The translations under genes and the position numbers were made by a program. This document shows, piece by piece, positions 24,839 through 33,359 of a stretch of DNA of 34,974 nucleotides. The notes under the pieces were generated by a model. That model had not been told where the DNA came from. It searched no databases and saw nothing but the letters and a program-made list of their open reading frames with translations. Source of the DNA: Armatimonadota bacterium (lineage in GTDB: Bacteria; Armatimonadota; Armatimonadia; Armatimonadales; Armatimonadaceae); the NCBI GenBank assembly GCA_014380815.1, contig JACMJB010000224.1:1-34974 (forward strand), given 5' to 3'. Position 1 is the stretch's first letter; every line of letters begins with the position of its first letter.

Positions 24839-27481
24839 ATGCAAGCACGCGAACTCAGACAAAAGTACCTGGAATTTTTCGAGCAGAAGGGGGCGCTGCG
24901 CCTGCCCTCCGACTCGCTCGTCGCCGACGACCCGACCCTGCTTTTCACCGTTGCCGGGATGGTCCCCTTCAAGGCCTATTTTGAGGGACGTGCGACGCCC
25001 CCGAGAGACTCCCTGGTCACTGCGCAAAAATGTCTGCGGACTGTGGACATTGACGACATCGGGGATACCTCCCATTGCACGCTCTTCGAGATGATGGGGA
25101 ACTTCAGTTTCGGCGATTATTTCAAAGAGGAAGCCGTGACCTGGGCCTGGGAGTTTCTGACCGGGGTGGTCGGGCTGGCTCCCGAAAACCTGCGCGTCAC
25201 GGTCTTTCAGGACGACGACGAAGCCTACGACCTGTGGACCAAAACCTGCGGCCTGCCAGCGGACCGGGTCACGCGGCTGGGTGAAAAGACCAACTACTGG
25301 CCCGCGAACGCGATCGTGGAGCAGTCACAGGGACCCTGCGGGCCATGCAGCGAGATCTTTTTCGACCTGCGCCCCGACGAGCCGTTTGATACTGCCTGGG
25401 ATGGCGAGGGGACGCGCTGGCTGGAGATCTGGAACCTGGTTTTCACGCAATTTACCGGCGAAGGGGAGGGCGAGAAGTACCGCCTTGTCCCGCTCCCCAA
25501 AAAGAACATTGACACCGGGTCGGGCCTGGAGCGCACGGCGGCGGCGATCAACCGGCTTTCCGGGCCGTTCGAGACCGATGTGCTGCGCCCTATTATCGCA
25601 AGCCTGGAGGCTCTGTCAGGCATCTCGTACACCGCTACACCCGACGCCCTGACGGACATTGCCTTTCGACGCATCGCGGACCATGCCCGCGCCGCGACAT
25701 TCCTGCTGTCCGATGGCGTGACGCCCGACAGGACAGGACGGGGCTATGTTCTGCGCCGCTTGATGCGCCGCGCGATTGTGGCGGGAATCCGCCGCCTCGG
25801 CTTCGAGCACGAGACATTCCTGGATCAAGTAATCCCCACCGTCGTCGAGGTGATGCAGGACGCCTATCCGGAGCTTGCGGAGCGGGAGTCGTATCTGCTG
25901 GAGCAGGTGCGGCAGGAAGAGACGCTGTTCCGCCGAACGCTTCAAAACGGCCTTGCCCGCCTGGAGGAGGAACTCGCGAAGGGAACACTCTCCGGCGAAA
26001 AGGCCTTCGATCTCTACGATACGTTCGGGTTGCCGTTCGAGATCACCCGCGAGCTGGCAGGTGAGCGAGGCTTGGTCGTGGATGAGACCGGCTACCGCGA
26101 AGCCGAAGAGACCGCCCGTCAGCGTTCGCGTGCCGCTTCGGGCCTTGGCGGAACCTGGGATACCAGCAGCGAGGCACTCCTGAGCCTGCTGAAGTCCCTG
26201 CCCCTCACCCGGTTCGTCGGCTACGCACAGACCGAGGCACAGGCAAAGGTCGTCGGCCTGATCGTGGACGGCACGCCTGCGGAGAGCGTTTCCGAGGGGC
26301 AGAACGTCGAGATTCTGCTCGACAACACCCCATTCTATGCCGAAGCCGGAGGCCAGGTCGGGGATTTTGGCGCGCTCCGCGGCGTGACCGGCGCGGTCCG
26401 GGTTACCGACACCAAAAAGCAGAATGGACTTTACTTCCACCGCGCGACCGTTGTTCAAGGCATTCTCTCGGTCGGCGATGCTGTGGTAGCGGAGGTGGAT
26501 ACAGAGCGGCGGCGCGACGTCATGCGGAACCACACTGCGACGCACCTGCTGCACAGGGCACTTCGGGACCGGTTGGGAAGCCATGTCCAGCAGAGAGGTT
26601 CCCTGGTCGCGCCGGAGCGGCTGCGCTTCGACTTCGCGCACGGTGGCGGTTTATCCCCCGCCGACCTGGAGGCCGTGGAGGCTGAGGTCAATGGGGCGAT
26701 CCTTCGCGAACTTCCCGTTGTCACCGAGGAGCTTCCCATCAGCGAGGCGAAAGAACTCGGCGCGATGATGCTGTTCGGCGAAAAATACGGCGACGTGGTG
26801 CGCGTGGTCTCGGTCGGCGGTGAGTTCTCCCGTGAGTTCTGCGGCGGCACTCATGTCGGCAATGCGGCACAGATTGGCCCGTTTCGGCTTGTTTCGGAAG
26901 GGTCGGCGGCGGCGGGTGTCCGGCGTATCGAGGCCATCACGGGTCGGGCTGCTGAGGCGTTCGATGCCGCCAACAACGAGCGGATCAAAACCATCGCCGC
27001 ACTGCTTGGGGTTCCCGCCGCGCAGACACCGGAGACCATTGAGAAGCTACAGGCCGAGGTGAAATCCCTGCGCCAGGCGCTTGCACAGGCACAGCGGGCG
27101 CAGACGGGAAACCAAGCCGCCGCGCTCGCGGGCGAGGCGAAGTCTCTTGGCGGTGTCCTCGTCGTCTTCGCGCAGCCCACCGGCGTGGACACCGGGGACG
27201 CTCTTTCCGCGCTTGCCGATGACATCCTGGATCGCGTACCCGGTGGGGTCGTCGTGCTCGGCGCGGCGGCAAACGGCAAAGTGATCTTCGTTGCTAAGGC
27301 ATCGAGGGATGCCGTCAGCAAAGGGGCCAAAGCTGGTGAGATCGTGAAAGCCGCGGCGCAGGTGACGGGCGGCGGCGGGGGTGGTCGGCCCGACTTTGCC
27401 CAGGCGGGCGGCAAAGACAGCTCCAAAATCGGCGACGCCCTCACGGAGGCAGAGATGGTGCTTGCGCGGCAGTTGGCATAA
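24839..27481 (+). CDS. alaS: Alanine-tRNA ligase
   Basis: AlaRS charges tRNA-Ala and edits mis-charged Ser and Gly. The 880-aa protein has the full bacterial layout. The class II catalytic core starts MQARELRQKYLEFFEQKGA and includes TSHCTLFEMMGNFSFGDYF and QGPCGPCSEIFFD. The tRNA-recognition domain has GVTPDRTGRGYVLRRLMRRA. The editing domain has zinc ligands in NHTATHLLH and CGGTHV, and a coiled coil and C-Ala oligomerisation domain (GGGGGGRPDFAQAGGKD) follow. I chose the ATG at 24839 from homologous N-termini; the frame extends 27 codons upstream without family similarity. It heads the plus-strand run to ruvX and mltG. Confidence 0.97.
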   Translation: MQARELRQKYLEFFEQKGALRLPSDSLVADDPTLLFTVAGMVPFKAYFEGRATPPRDSLVTAQKCLRTVDIDDIGDTSHCTLFEMMGNFSFGDYFKEEAVTWAWEFLTGVVGLAPENLRVTVFQDDDEAYDLWTKTCGLPADRVTRLGEKTNYWPANAIVEQSQGPCGPCSEIFFDLRPDEPFDTAWDGEGTRWLEIWNLVFTQFTGEGEGEKYRLVPLPKKNIDTGSGLERTAAAINRLSGPFETDVLRPIIASLEALSGISYTATPDALTDIAFRRIADHARAATFLLSDGVTPDRTGRGYVLRRLMRRAIVAGIRRLGFEHETFLDQVIPTVVEVMQDAYPELAERESYLLEQVRQEETLFRRTLQNGLARLEEELAKGTLSGEKAFDLYDTFGLPFEITRELAGERGLVVDETGYREAEETARQRSRAASGLGGTWDTSSEALLSLLKSLPLTRFVGYAQTEAQAKVVGLIVDGTPAESVSEGQNVEILLDNTPFYAEAGGQVGDFGALRGVTGAVRVTDTKKQNGLYFHRATVVQGILSVGDAVVAEVDTERRRDVMRNHTATHLLHRALRDRLGSHVQQRGSLVAPERLRFDFAHGGGLSPADLEAVEAEVNGAILRELPVVTEELPISEAKELGAMMLFGEKYGDVVRVVSVGGEFSREFCGGTHVGNAAQIGPFRLVSEGSAAAGVRRIEAITGRAAEAFDAANNERIKTIAALLGVPAAQTPETIEKLQAEVKSLRQALAQAQRAQTGNQAAALAGEAKSLGGVLVVFAQPTGVDTGDALSALADDILDRVPGGVVVLGAAANGKVIFVAKASRDAVSKGAKAGEIVKAAAQVTGGGGGGRPDFAQAGGKDSSKIGDALTEAEMVLARQLA

Positions 27482-27524
27482 CGGGTCCGAGTCCCCCCGC
27501 CCGGCTCTATGGAGGGCGGGGAGA

Positions 27525-29591
27525 CTGAGACTGTACCTGCTCGCGCTCCTAGCCCTGATCGGGGGCGCTGCGCTGGCCCAGCCCGCGAAGACAGCCCGGC
27601 CCAAGACACTGGTGCTTCTTGTTTCGGACCTTTCCTGGAAGGATCTCCAGGCAGACGGTGGCCTTCCCGAAGTGCGCCGGCTCGCATCGGAAGGCAGTGT
27701 GGCCCTGCTGAACACCGCCGTCTCCGGCGAGGCGACGGCGGCGGCGGCGTTTCTTTCGGTCGGGGCGAGCGAACGGATTGCCGCGCCGGGTAAGCGCGGC
27801 CCGCGCGTTTTTGTGGATGACGTGCCGCTCACGGTGGCGTCAATCGCCGCGCAGGCATACCCGACGAACGTTTCCCCAAAAGAGGCGTCTCGCTTGGTCT
27901 ATCTTCGGCGATTTGGTGTGATGCCCCCCCCGGGGAGCGTGGCGGTGGCTCTGGGGTTCCCCCTTATCCGCAACGTTCAGCCGAGCGAGTCGCGCGCCGC
28001 CCTTCTGGGTGCGCTGGGAGAGTCGCTTCGCCGCGGAGAACGCTGGGTGGCGGTTTGGGGAGACTGGCGGGCCGCTCTGGTCGGCATGGACCGGCAGGGG
28101 GTCATCTATCACGGCTCCATTGCCCATGAACTATCGCCGGAGACGCTTCCGGTCGCGCTTGGCGGCGCGGAGGTCGTCATCGCCTCAATTTCCGGACGGG
28201 AATCGCTGCGGAGGCTGTCTCGCGCCGCGCTGCCGCTCGCGCGAAGCGGTGCGGTAAACGTTCTGGTCGCGGCCCTCTCGCCCCCTTTGGATCCCTCAGT
28301 CGGCAGATGGCGGCGGCTCGGCTGGGTCGCCGCCGCCGGTCCCGCGTTTCCGCCGGGAAGCCTGCTGACCGCGACCACCACTCGGACCCCTGGCCTGGTC
28401 GCGAACATTGACCTCGCCCCCACGGTTCTGGCGCTGCAGGGTCTGCCCTCGTTCTCCGGAGCCGCCGGGCACCCCGTTCGCCCCGTCGCTTCGCAGGATT
28501 CGCTTCGCGCGCTGGATCTGCTCGACCGGCAGGTCAATGCCACCGCAAACGCGATGGTGCCGGTGGCGATCGGCTACGCCCTTTTTGCCATCGGCGGTGG
28601 TATCGTCGCTCTGATCTGTCTGGGACGCGGCATCGGCAAGCCCCTCGCCCGCTTCATCCTGCTGACTGCTGCATCGGTCCTGATCGCCCTTCTGCCGACG
28701 GGGTTTCTGGCCCCCACGAGCGCTTGGCAATATGGACTGCTGACGCTTGGGACTGCCGCCGTGATTGCGATCGCGGCGGAGCTTCTCGGCTCGTGGCGGT
28801 CGGTTTCTCCCATGGGTCTGGTGCTTGCCGCGGTCGTCGTCGTTGTCTGCGTGGATGCGCTATTTGGCTCACCACTCGCCGCACGCGCACTGCTCTCGGG
28901 GTTTTATCTGACCGGGATCCGTTTCTACGGGCTGGGCAACGAATACACGGGTCTGCTTATCGGCGCGGCGCTGACCGGATGGGCGCTGCTGCCCTTTCCT
29001 TCCCGGTCCCTGGGGACACTCGCCGCCCTTGGCCTCATCGTCACGCTGCTGATCGGGCTGCCCTGGTTCGGCGCGGATGCCGGCGGGGCGCTGACAGCGA
29101 CGGTCGCCTTCACGCTTGCCGTGATCTCTTCTTCTCGCCGGGCCATGCCGCTAAGGGCGTGGCATCTTGCTGCCGCCTTCGCGGGCGCGTTTTTGGTTGT
29201 CGCGCTGCTGGCAGTCGTGGATCGGGCACAGGGCGCAGGGGCACGAACGCACATCGGGGCGGCGATTGCCACGGGGCAGGCACGTGGCGTCGGTGCCCTC
29301 TGGGAGATCGCGGCGCGGAAGATCTCCATGAATGTCGGGATCGCAAGTAATGGACTGACCATTGCCGCGATTGCTGGGATGGTCCCGATCTGGCTGATGC
29401 TAGGGCGTGGCGGGACGGGTGCGCAGATGGCGACACTGCTCACCAGGCGCCCTGCCCTGCGAAGCGCGCTGCCCGCTCTGCTCTGGGGCGCGGGGACGGC
29501 GCTTGTTTTCAATGACTCCGGCATCGCCATGGCGCTTCTTCTGCTTGCGCCGCCGACCGCTGCCGTGATACACGAGATGCTGGCGGAATAA
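27525..29591 (+). CDS. Polytopic membrane protein with alkaline-phosphatase-like extracytoplasmic domain
   Basis: I do not recognise a named family. An N-terminal signal-anchor (LYLLALLALIGGAALAQ) leads into a soluble region of about 320 residues. Features such as KTLVLLVSDLSWKDLQ, a central alpha/beta pattern and TRTPGLVANIDLAPTVLALQG resemble the end of alkaline phosphatase/sulfatase-like domains. About ten transmembrane helices follow, with polar motifs GIRFYGLGNEYTG and VFNDSGIAMA that may be functional. The start is uncertain. No in-frame ATG lies near the alaS stop. A CTG at 27525 has GGAGGG eight bases upstream and is my choice; a TTG at 27462 inside alaS is the alternative. It lies between alaS and ruvX, so it may take part in envelope metabolism along with mltG. 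Confidence 0.78.
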   Translation: MRLYLLALLALIGGAALAQPAKTARPKTLVLLVSDLSWKDLQADGGLPEVRRLASEGSVALLNTAVSGEATAAAAFLSVGASERIAAPGKRGPRVFVDDVPLTVASIAAQAYPTNVSPKEASRLVYLRRFGVMPPPGSVAVALGFPLIRNVQPSESRAALLGALGESLRRGERWVAVWGDWRAALVGMDRQGVIYHGSIAHELSPETLPVALGGAEVVIASISGRESLRRLSRAALPLARSGAVNVLVAALSPPLDPSVGRWRRLGWVAAAGPAFPPGSLLTATTTRTPGLVANIDLAPTVLALQGLPSFSGAAGHPVRPVASQDSLRALDLLDRQVNATANAMVPVAIGYALFAIGGGIVALICLGRGIGKPLARFILLTAASVLIALLPTGFLAPTSAWQYGLLTLGTAAVIAIAAELLGSWRSVSPMGLVLAAVVVVVCVDALFGSPLAARALLSGFYLTGIRFYGLGNEYTGLLIGAALTGWALLPFPSRSLGTLAALGLIVTLLIGLPWFGADAGGALTATVAFTLAVISSSRRAMPLRAWHLAAAFAGAFLVVALLAVVDRAQGAGARTHIGAAIATGQARGVGALWEIAARKISMNVGIASNGLTIAAIAGMVPIWLMLGRGGTGAQMATLLTRRPALRSALPALLWGAGTALVFNDSGIAMALLLLAPPTAAVIHEMLAE

Positions 29592-29650
29592 CGGGTATCA
29601 ATGGGTATCGCAGAAATGGCGGAAACCATAGGAAACAACGGGTAACAACG

Positions 29651-30082
29651 ATGCGCTATCTTGCGGTGGATTACGGGACCAAACGGGTGGGGCTGGCAGT
29701 ATGCGACGAACTGGAGTTCGGGGCATATCCTCTCGCGACCGTGACACGGGGAAAGTCGCTGAACCATGATCTGGCGGAGATTGCGCGGCTGGGGCGAAAT
29801 GCGGAGGCGGAGGCGATTGTCGTGGGGCTGCCCCTGAACGCGGACGGCTCCCAGGGTCCCGCCGCCAATGCCGCCGCCGCATTCGCGAAGTCTCTGGGAA
29901 GGCATACGCCGCTGCCGATCACGCTTCACGATGAGTTTTTGACCACCTGGGAGGCTCAGGAAGAGATGATTGCCGCCGATGTTTCCCGCAAAAAGCGCCG
30001 GGCGGTAATAGACCAGATGGCTGCCGTGCACCTGCTGGAGGCGTTTCTCCGAGCGAAGAAAGAAAAGTCGAGAGCGTCGTGA
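29651..30082 (+). CDS. ruvX: Holliday-junction-resolvase-like RNase YqgF/RuvX
   Basis: RuvX/YqgF is an RNase H-fold nuclease implicated in 16S rRNA 5'-end maturation in E. coli. The 143-aa protein has the typical size and motifs: catalytic Asp7 in LAVDYGTKRVGLAV, IVVGLPLNADGSQG, DEFLTTWEAQEEM (matching DERLTT-EA in homologues) and the C-terminal IDQMAAVHLLEAFL with the last acidic residue. The ATG at 29651 has no strong ribosome-binding site. Its stop overlaps the GTG start of mltG by the sequence GTGA, indicating translational coupling. Confidence 0.94.
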   Translation: MRYLAVDYGTKRVGLAVCDELEFGAYPLATVTRGKSLNHDLAEIARLGRNAEAEAIVVGLPLNADGSQGPAANAAAAFAKSLGRHTPLPITLHDEFLTTWEAQEEMIAADVSRKKRRAVIDQMAAVHLLEAFLRAKKEKSRAS

Positions 30083-31098
30083 GTTTGAATCAACGAAGAA
30101 GAGGCTGCATCGGTGGGGTGGTCCTGGTTTTTCTGCTCGGGCTGCTTGCCGGAACCGGTGGTTTGCTTTACTGGCGCTGGGGCAGCCAGGCGAGGGGGGG
30201 AGGATCGCGGGTCGAGCGAGTGGCAGTGGCACCGGGAGCCACGCTCGCGACGGTCGGTGAGGCGCTGCAAGAGCGTGGTATTGTCCGCTCTGCCCTCCTC
30301 TTCGGGTTGCTGGGGCGCGGGACGACGCTGAAGCCGGGTGTCTATGACGTTTCCCCCTCCGAAACGCCCCGTCGCCTGCTCCGAAGGATGGCGGACGGCG
30401 ATGTGGCGACGGTGCGGGTCACGTTTCCCGAAGGCTTCACGGTCCAGAAGATTGCAAGGCGGCTGAAAGACCGGGGCATCATCGGGGACGAGACCGCCTT
30501 CTTGCGATTGGTGACCACAAAGGGCGACACATTGCGCGCTTCGTTCGTACCGCCTCGAAATCTGGAAGGCTACCTGTTCCCGGACACCTACCGTTTTCCC
30601 ATTGGGTTTACGGAAAAGCAGGTCGCCCAGGAGATGCTGTCCCTTTTCGACCGGATCGTGGCGAAGGGCAGATCCGAGGACCTTTCTCGGAGTCGGCGAA
30701 GCCTTTCGGAGATCGTGACCATCGCTTCGCTGATCGAACGGGAGGCCGAGACCGAGGGCGACCGCCCGAGGATCGCTGGGGTGATTTACAATCGGCTTGC
30801 CCGGAACCAAAGACTGGAGATAGATGCGACCGTTCAGTACGCGCGGGGTCAGCACAAAGCCCGTCTCCTGTACCGTGACCTGGAAGTGGATTCTCCCTAC
30901 AATACCTACCGCAACGCGGGCCTGCCGCCGGGCGCGATCTGTTGCCCGGGAATCGCCTCCATTGATGCTGCCCTGCACCCCAAGACGTCCCCCTACCTGT
31001 ACTATGTCGCCGGTCCGGACGGCAGATCGCACCTCTTCGCCCGGACATTCGCCGAGCACAAACAGAATATCGCCACGGCTCGCCGCCCGCGCTCCTGA
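30079..31098 (+). CDS. mltG: Endolytic murein transglycosylase MltG
   Basis: MltG is an inner-membrane lytic transglycosylase that cleaves nascent glycan strands and limits peptidoglycan chain length. The 339-aa protein has a short basic cytoplasmic N-terminus, one transmembrane helix (about 11-30), a LysM-like segment and the YceG domain. Visible are LEGYLFPDTYRFPIGFT, the catalytic Glu in IASLIEREAE, and YNTYRNAGLPPGAICCPGIASIDAALHP...PYLYYVAGPDG. It starts at a GTG overlapping the ruvX stop (GTGA). The gene pair ruvX-mltG after alaS is a conserved housekeeping cluster in many bacteria. Confidence 0.95.
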   Translation: MSLNQRRRGCIGGVVLVFLLGLLAGTGGLLYWRWGSQARGGGSRVERVAVAPGATLATVGEALQERGIVRSALLFGLLGRGTTLKPGVYDVSPSETPRRLLRRMADGDVATVRVTFPEGFTVQKIARRLKDRGIIGDETAFLRLVTTKGDTLRASFVPPRNLEGYLFPDTYRFPIGFTEKQVAQEMLSLFDRIVAKGRSEDLSRSRRSLSEIVTIASLIEREAETEGDRPRIAGVIYNRLARNQRLEIDATVQYARGQHKARLLYRDLEVDSPYNTYRNAGLPPGAICCPGIASIDAALHPKTSPYLYYVAGPDGRSHLFARTFAEHKQNIATARRPRS

Positions 31099-31107
31099 TT
31101 GCTTTTA

Positions 31108-31629
31108 ATGAAAACTCGTAAACAACTCCTGACACCCGACCGGCTTGTCCGTCATGTCTCCGATATCTCCCCTGCGCTGCTCGCGGAGCAGTTCGGGGTC
31201 CGCGCCGTGATCTGCGATCTCGACAACACGCTCGCGGAATGGCACAGCGAGAAGATCGCCACCGAGGTCGCAGGCTGGATCGCCGCGCTGAAGAAAACGG
31301 GAATCGGGGTATGTATCGCGTCCAATACCCGTAACCTTCGGCGGCTGGAGCGGGTTGCCGGGGCGATGGAGGTCCTGCATGTGCCCGGCAATGCCGGTAA
31401 GCCCGGGGTCAGCGGCTTGAAGCACGCTCTCAGCCTGCTGGATGCCCACCCTGGCGAGGCGGCAATGGTCGGCGATCAGCTTTTCACGGACATCGTCGCC
31501 GGAAACCGTCTTGGTCTCTACACGGTTCTGGTGAACCCACTGGCTCCCCATGAATTCTTCGCGACCAAGTTCATCAGTCGGAATCTGGAACGGCTGATTT
31601 TGCGCGGGGAACGGGCACGGCTAAGATAG
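31108..31629 (+). CDS. YqeG-family HAD-IIIA phosphatase
   Basis: This 173-aa cytoplasmic protein has HAD motif I in ICDLDNTLAEW (nucleophile Asp followed by D-N-T), motif II in CIASNTRN, the Lys of motif III in NAGKPG, and motif IV in AMVGDQLFTDIVAGN. This is the YqeG subgroup; in mitochondria and plants the relative PTPMT/GEP4 dephosphorylates phosphatidylglycerophosphate, so a role in phosphatidylglycerol synthesis is possible here. I prefer the ATG at 31108 to the TTG at 31099, since homologues start close to the LLTPD motif. It follows mltG by nine bases and is probably the last gene of the alaS transcript. Confidence 0.88.
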   Translation: MKTRKQLLTPDRLVRHVSDISPALLAEQFGVRAVICDLDNTLAEWHSEKIATEVAGWIAALKKTGIGVCIASNTRNLRRLERVAGAMEVLHVPGNAGKPGVSGLKHALSLLDAHPGEAAMVGDQLFTDIVAGNRLGLYTVLVNPLAPHEFFATKFISRNLERLILRGERARLR

Positions 31630-31673
31630 ACCGTGCGCTTCGTCACCGATGGGGGTCCTTTTAGCCATGATCC

Positions 31674-31934
31674 TCACAGCAGATGCCCGAACTGCCGCCA
31701 CCCCTCGAATAGAAACACCCCGACCCAGAACAGGGTCACCCAGGGCGGCTTGGCCCAGCAGTGCCACTCTTTCACGCCCTTTGCGGCGGCGAGCAGATAA
31801 AAGACCGCCGCCAGACCGGACAGCGCGAACAGAGCGTATTTTTGAAACAGCAACACCAGAAATGCGGCCTTACAGAACGTAAAAGCCCATCCCTCAAAGC
31901 GCCGCCCCTGCTGCTGTTTATCCCACTCGCTCAT
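31674..31934 (-). CDS. Small membrane protein, last gene of the radical SAM cassette
   Basis: This 86-aa protein has a charged cytoplasmic N-terminus (MSEWDKQQQGRR), two closely spaced hydrophobic segments (about 17-51) and a third aromatic-rich one (PPWVTLFWVGVFLFEG, about 63-78). The whole chain is Trp/Phe rich. No family is recognised. It begins 18 bases after the radical SAM stop, so it is very likely co-transcribed. A membrane partner of that enzyme is a reasonable guess. Confidence 0.7.
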   Translation of the reverse strand: MSEWDKQQQGRRFEGWAFTFCKAAFLVLLFQKYALFALSGLAAVFYLLAAAKGVKEWHCWAKPPWVTLFWVGVFLFEGWRQFGHLL

Positions 31935-31952
31935 GTCCGCGTTCCCGCCCGT

Positions 31953-33359
31953 CTACTTAGCCATCATCAGGGGCATCGCGCCCGATTTGGGTTTGCGGCC
32001 CCGGTGAAAGACGTTGTACTCGCAGAACGAGACCGCCTCTCCCTTTTCGTTGACGATCTTGGTGCAGCACTGGTCAATGCGTTTGTGATCGTAGGTCTGG
32101 GCGTCCATAAACGGCTTTACAGCGACCCGAAACAGCCGCCGTCCGATCTCTTCCGGCTTGTTCAGCAACGGGAGAGCATCGCGCAGACCGCCCCGCGCGA
32201 ATAAGACGGCGAGGTCGCGCATCGTTTGACCGCCGCGCAGATGCGAAACATCCGACCAGACGCGGCGGGCCGCCCCGCCGAGAATCCCCTCGAACGTGAT
32301 GCGGTCGGCAAAGAGATCGAGGTACCGCGCGACATCCAGGTGGCGCGGCAGTGGCGTGATCACCTCGCGGCGGGCATCCAGGAAGCCAAACGTCAACACG
32401 CAGCAGTCGGGGTGCGAGCAGGGCAGACCCACGAAGTCTGATGGCACCAGCGCTCCGTTCGTCTGCTCGGCAAGCAGGGTAAGGACACCGGTCAGTGTCA
32501 GGCGGTCGGCGGCATCGTAGCGGTTTTCGTAGCGCCCGTTGTCCATCACCGGCTGAAAGGTCATGCCGTTGATATTGTCCATCGAGAGCGCATAGCGGTA
32601 CAGATCACCGATTTCGCCGTCATTGACGCCCCGCTCGACCGTGGGGACGAGCGTCATCAGGATTCGCGCTTCGCGCGCACGCTCCATCGCTGCCTGCTTG
32701 ATGGCGACAAGGTCCCGCCCATACAGGCGCTCATGAACCTCCGGGCGAAACGAGGCGAACGAGAAGTACAGCTCGACCCGTGCCCGGTGTTCGTGCAGCA
32801 GCGACACAAGCGCCTCGCTCTGATTCAGCCGCAACCCATTGGTGTTCACCAGAATCCGCCCGATCGGATAGGAGAGCGCCAGTTCCAGGATCTCACTGAA
32901 GTGCGGGTGGATCGTCGGTTCGCCGCCGGAAAGCATCAGCATATCCAGGCGAGGCTGGGCGCGGAAGAAGGTGTCCAGCCGCCCTTTTGCCTCCGCGACC
33001 GTGAGGAAGTCGTGCCCGTGGGCATCGGCGTAGCAGGTGGGGCAACGCAGATTACAGGCCTGCGTGATCTCCAGCAGCAGGACGCAGGTCGGCGGACCAT
33101 CGCCGGGGGCACAGACCTCGCCGGGTCCGCAGCAGGCTCCGGAAACGCGCCCCGGCACATAAGTGCGGAAGCGCAGATATTCGTCGGCATCGGAGGCGAG
33201 CAGGGCGCGACTCTCCCCGTGGCGTGAACAGTTCTGTGTAATCCAGATGGTGTTATCGGGTTCGCGCCGCAGAACGGCGGGCACCGTCCGCAGACAGGCG
33301 GGACAAAGTCCTGTCGTTTCTTCCCCCCATTCCGAAATCACAACGTTCTCCAGGTTCAT
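31953..33359 (-). CDS. Cysteine-rich radical SAM enzyme, tetraether-lipid-synthase (Tes/MJ0619)-like
   Basis: This 468-aa radical SAM protein binds its catalytic [4Fe-4S] cluster through C102-NLR-C106-PT-C109 and SAM through SGGEPT (144-149). It contains 16 cysteines in distinct sets: C19-PA-C22 and C44 near the N-terminus, C76, C77, C83 and C92 before the radical SAM motif, C314, C319 and C320 in GLPCSHPDCC, and C431, C432 and C446 (SFCEYN) at the C-terminus. The N-terminal LCPAC...NCSRHG module, the CNLRCPTCYADAHG core and the late Cys sets resemble archaeal Tes and related bacterial proteins, which join lipid tails by C-C bonds. The substrate is inferred and unproven. I chose the ATG at 33359; it overlaps the zinc-ribbon gene's stop as ATGA, indicating coupling. 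Confidence 0.85.
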   Translation of the reverse strand: MNLENVVISEWGEETTGLCPACLRTVPAVLRREPDNTIWITQNCSRHGESRALLASDADEYLRFRTYVPGRVSGACCGPGEVCAPGDGPPTCVLLLEITQACNLRCPTCYADAHGHDFLTVAEAKGRLDTFFRAQPRLDMLMLSGGEPTIHPHFSEILELALSYPIGRILVNTNGLRLNQSEALVSLLHEHRARVELYFSFASFRPEVHERLYGRDLVAIKQAAMERAREARILMTLVPTVERGVNDGEIGDLYRYALSMDNINGMTFQPVMDNGRYENRYDAADRLTLTGVLTLLAEQTNGALVPSDFVGLPCSHPDCCVLTFGFLDARREVITPLPRHLDVARYLDLFADRITFEGILGGAARRVWSDVSHLRGGQTMRDLAVLFARGGLRDALPLLNKPEEIGRRLFRVAVKPFMDAQTYDHKRIDQCCTKIVNEKGEAVSFCEYNVFHRGRKPKSGAMPLMMAK

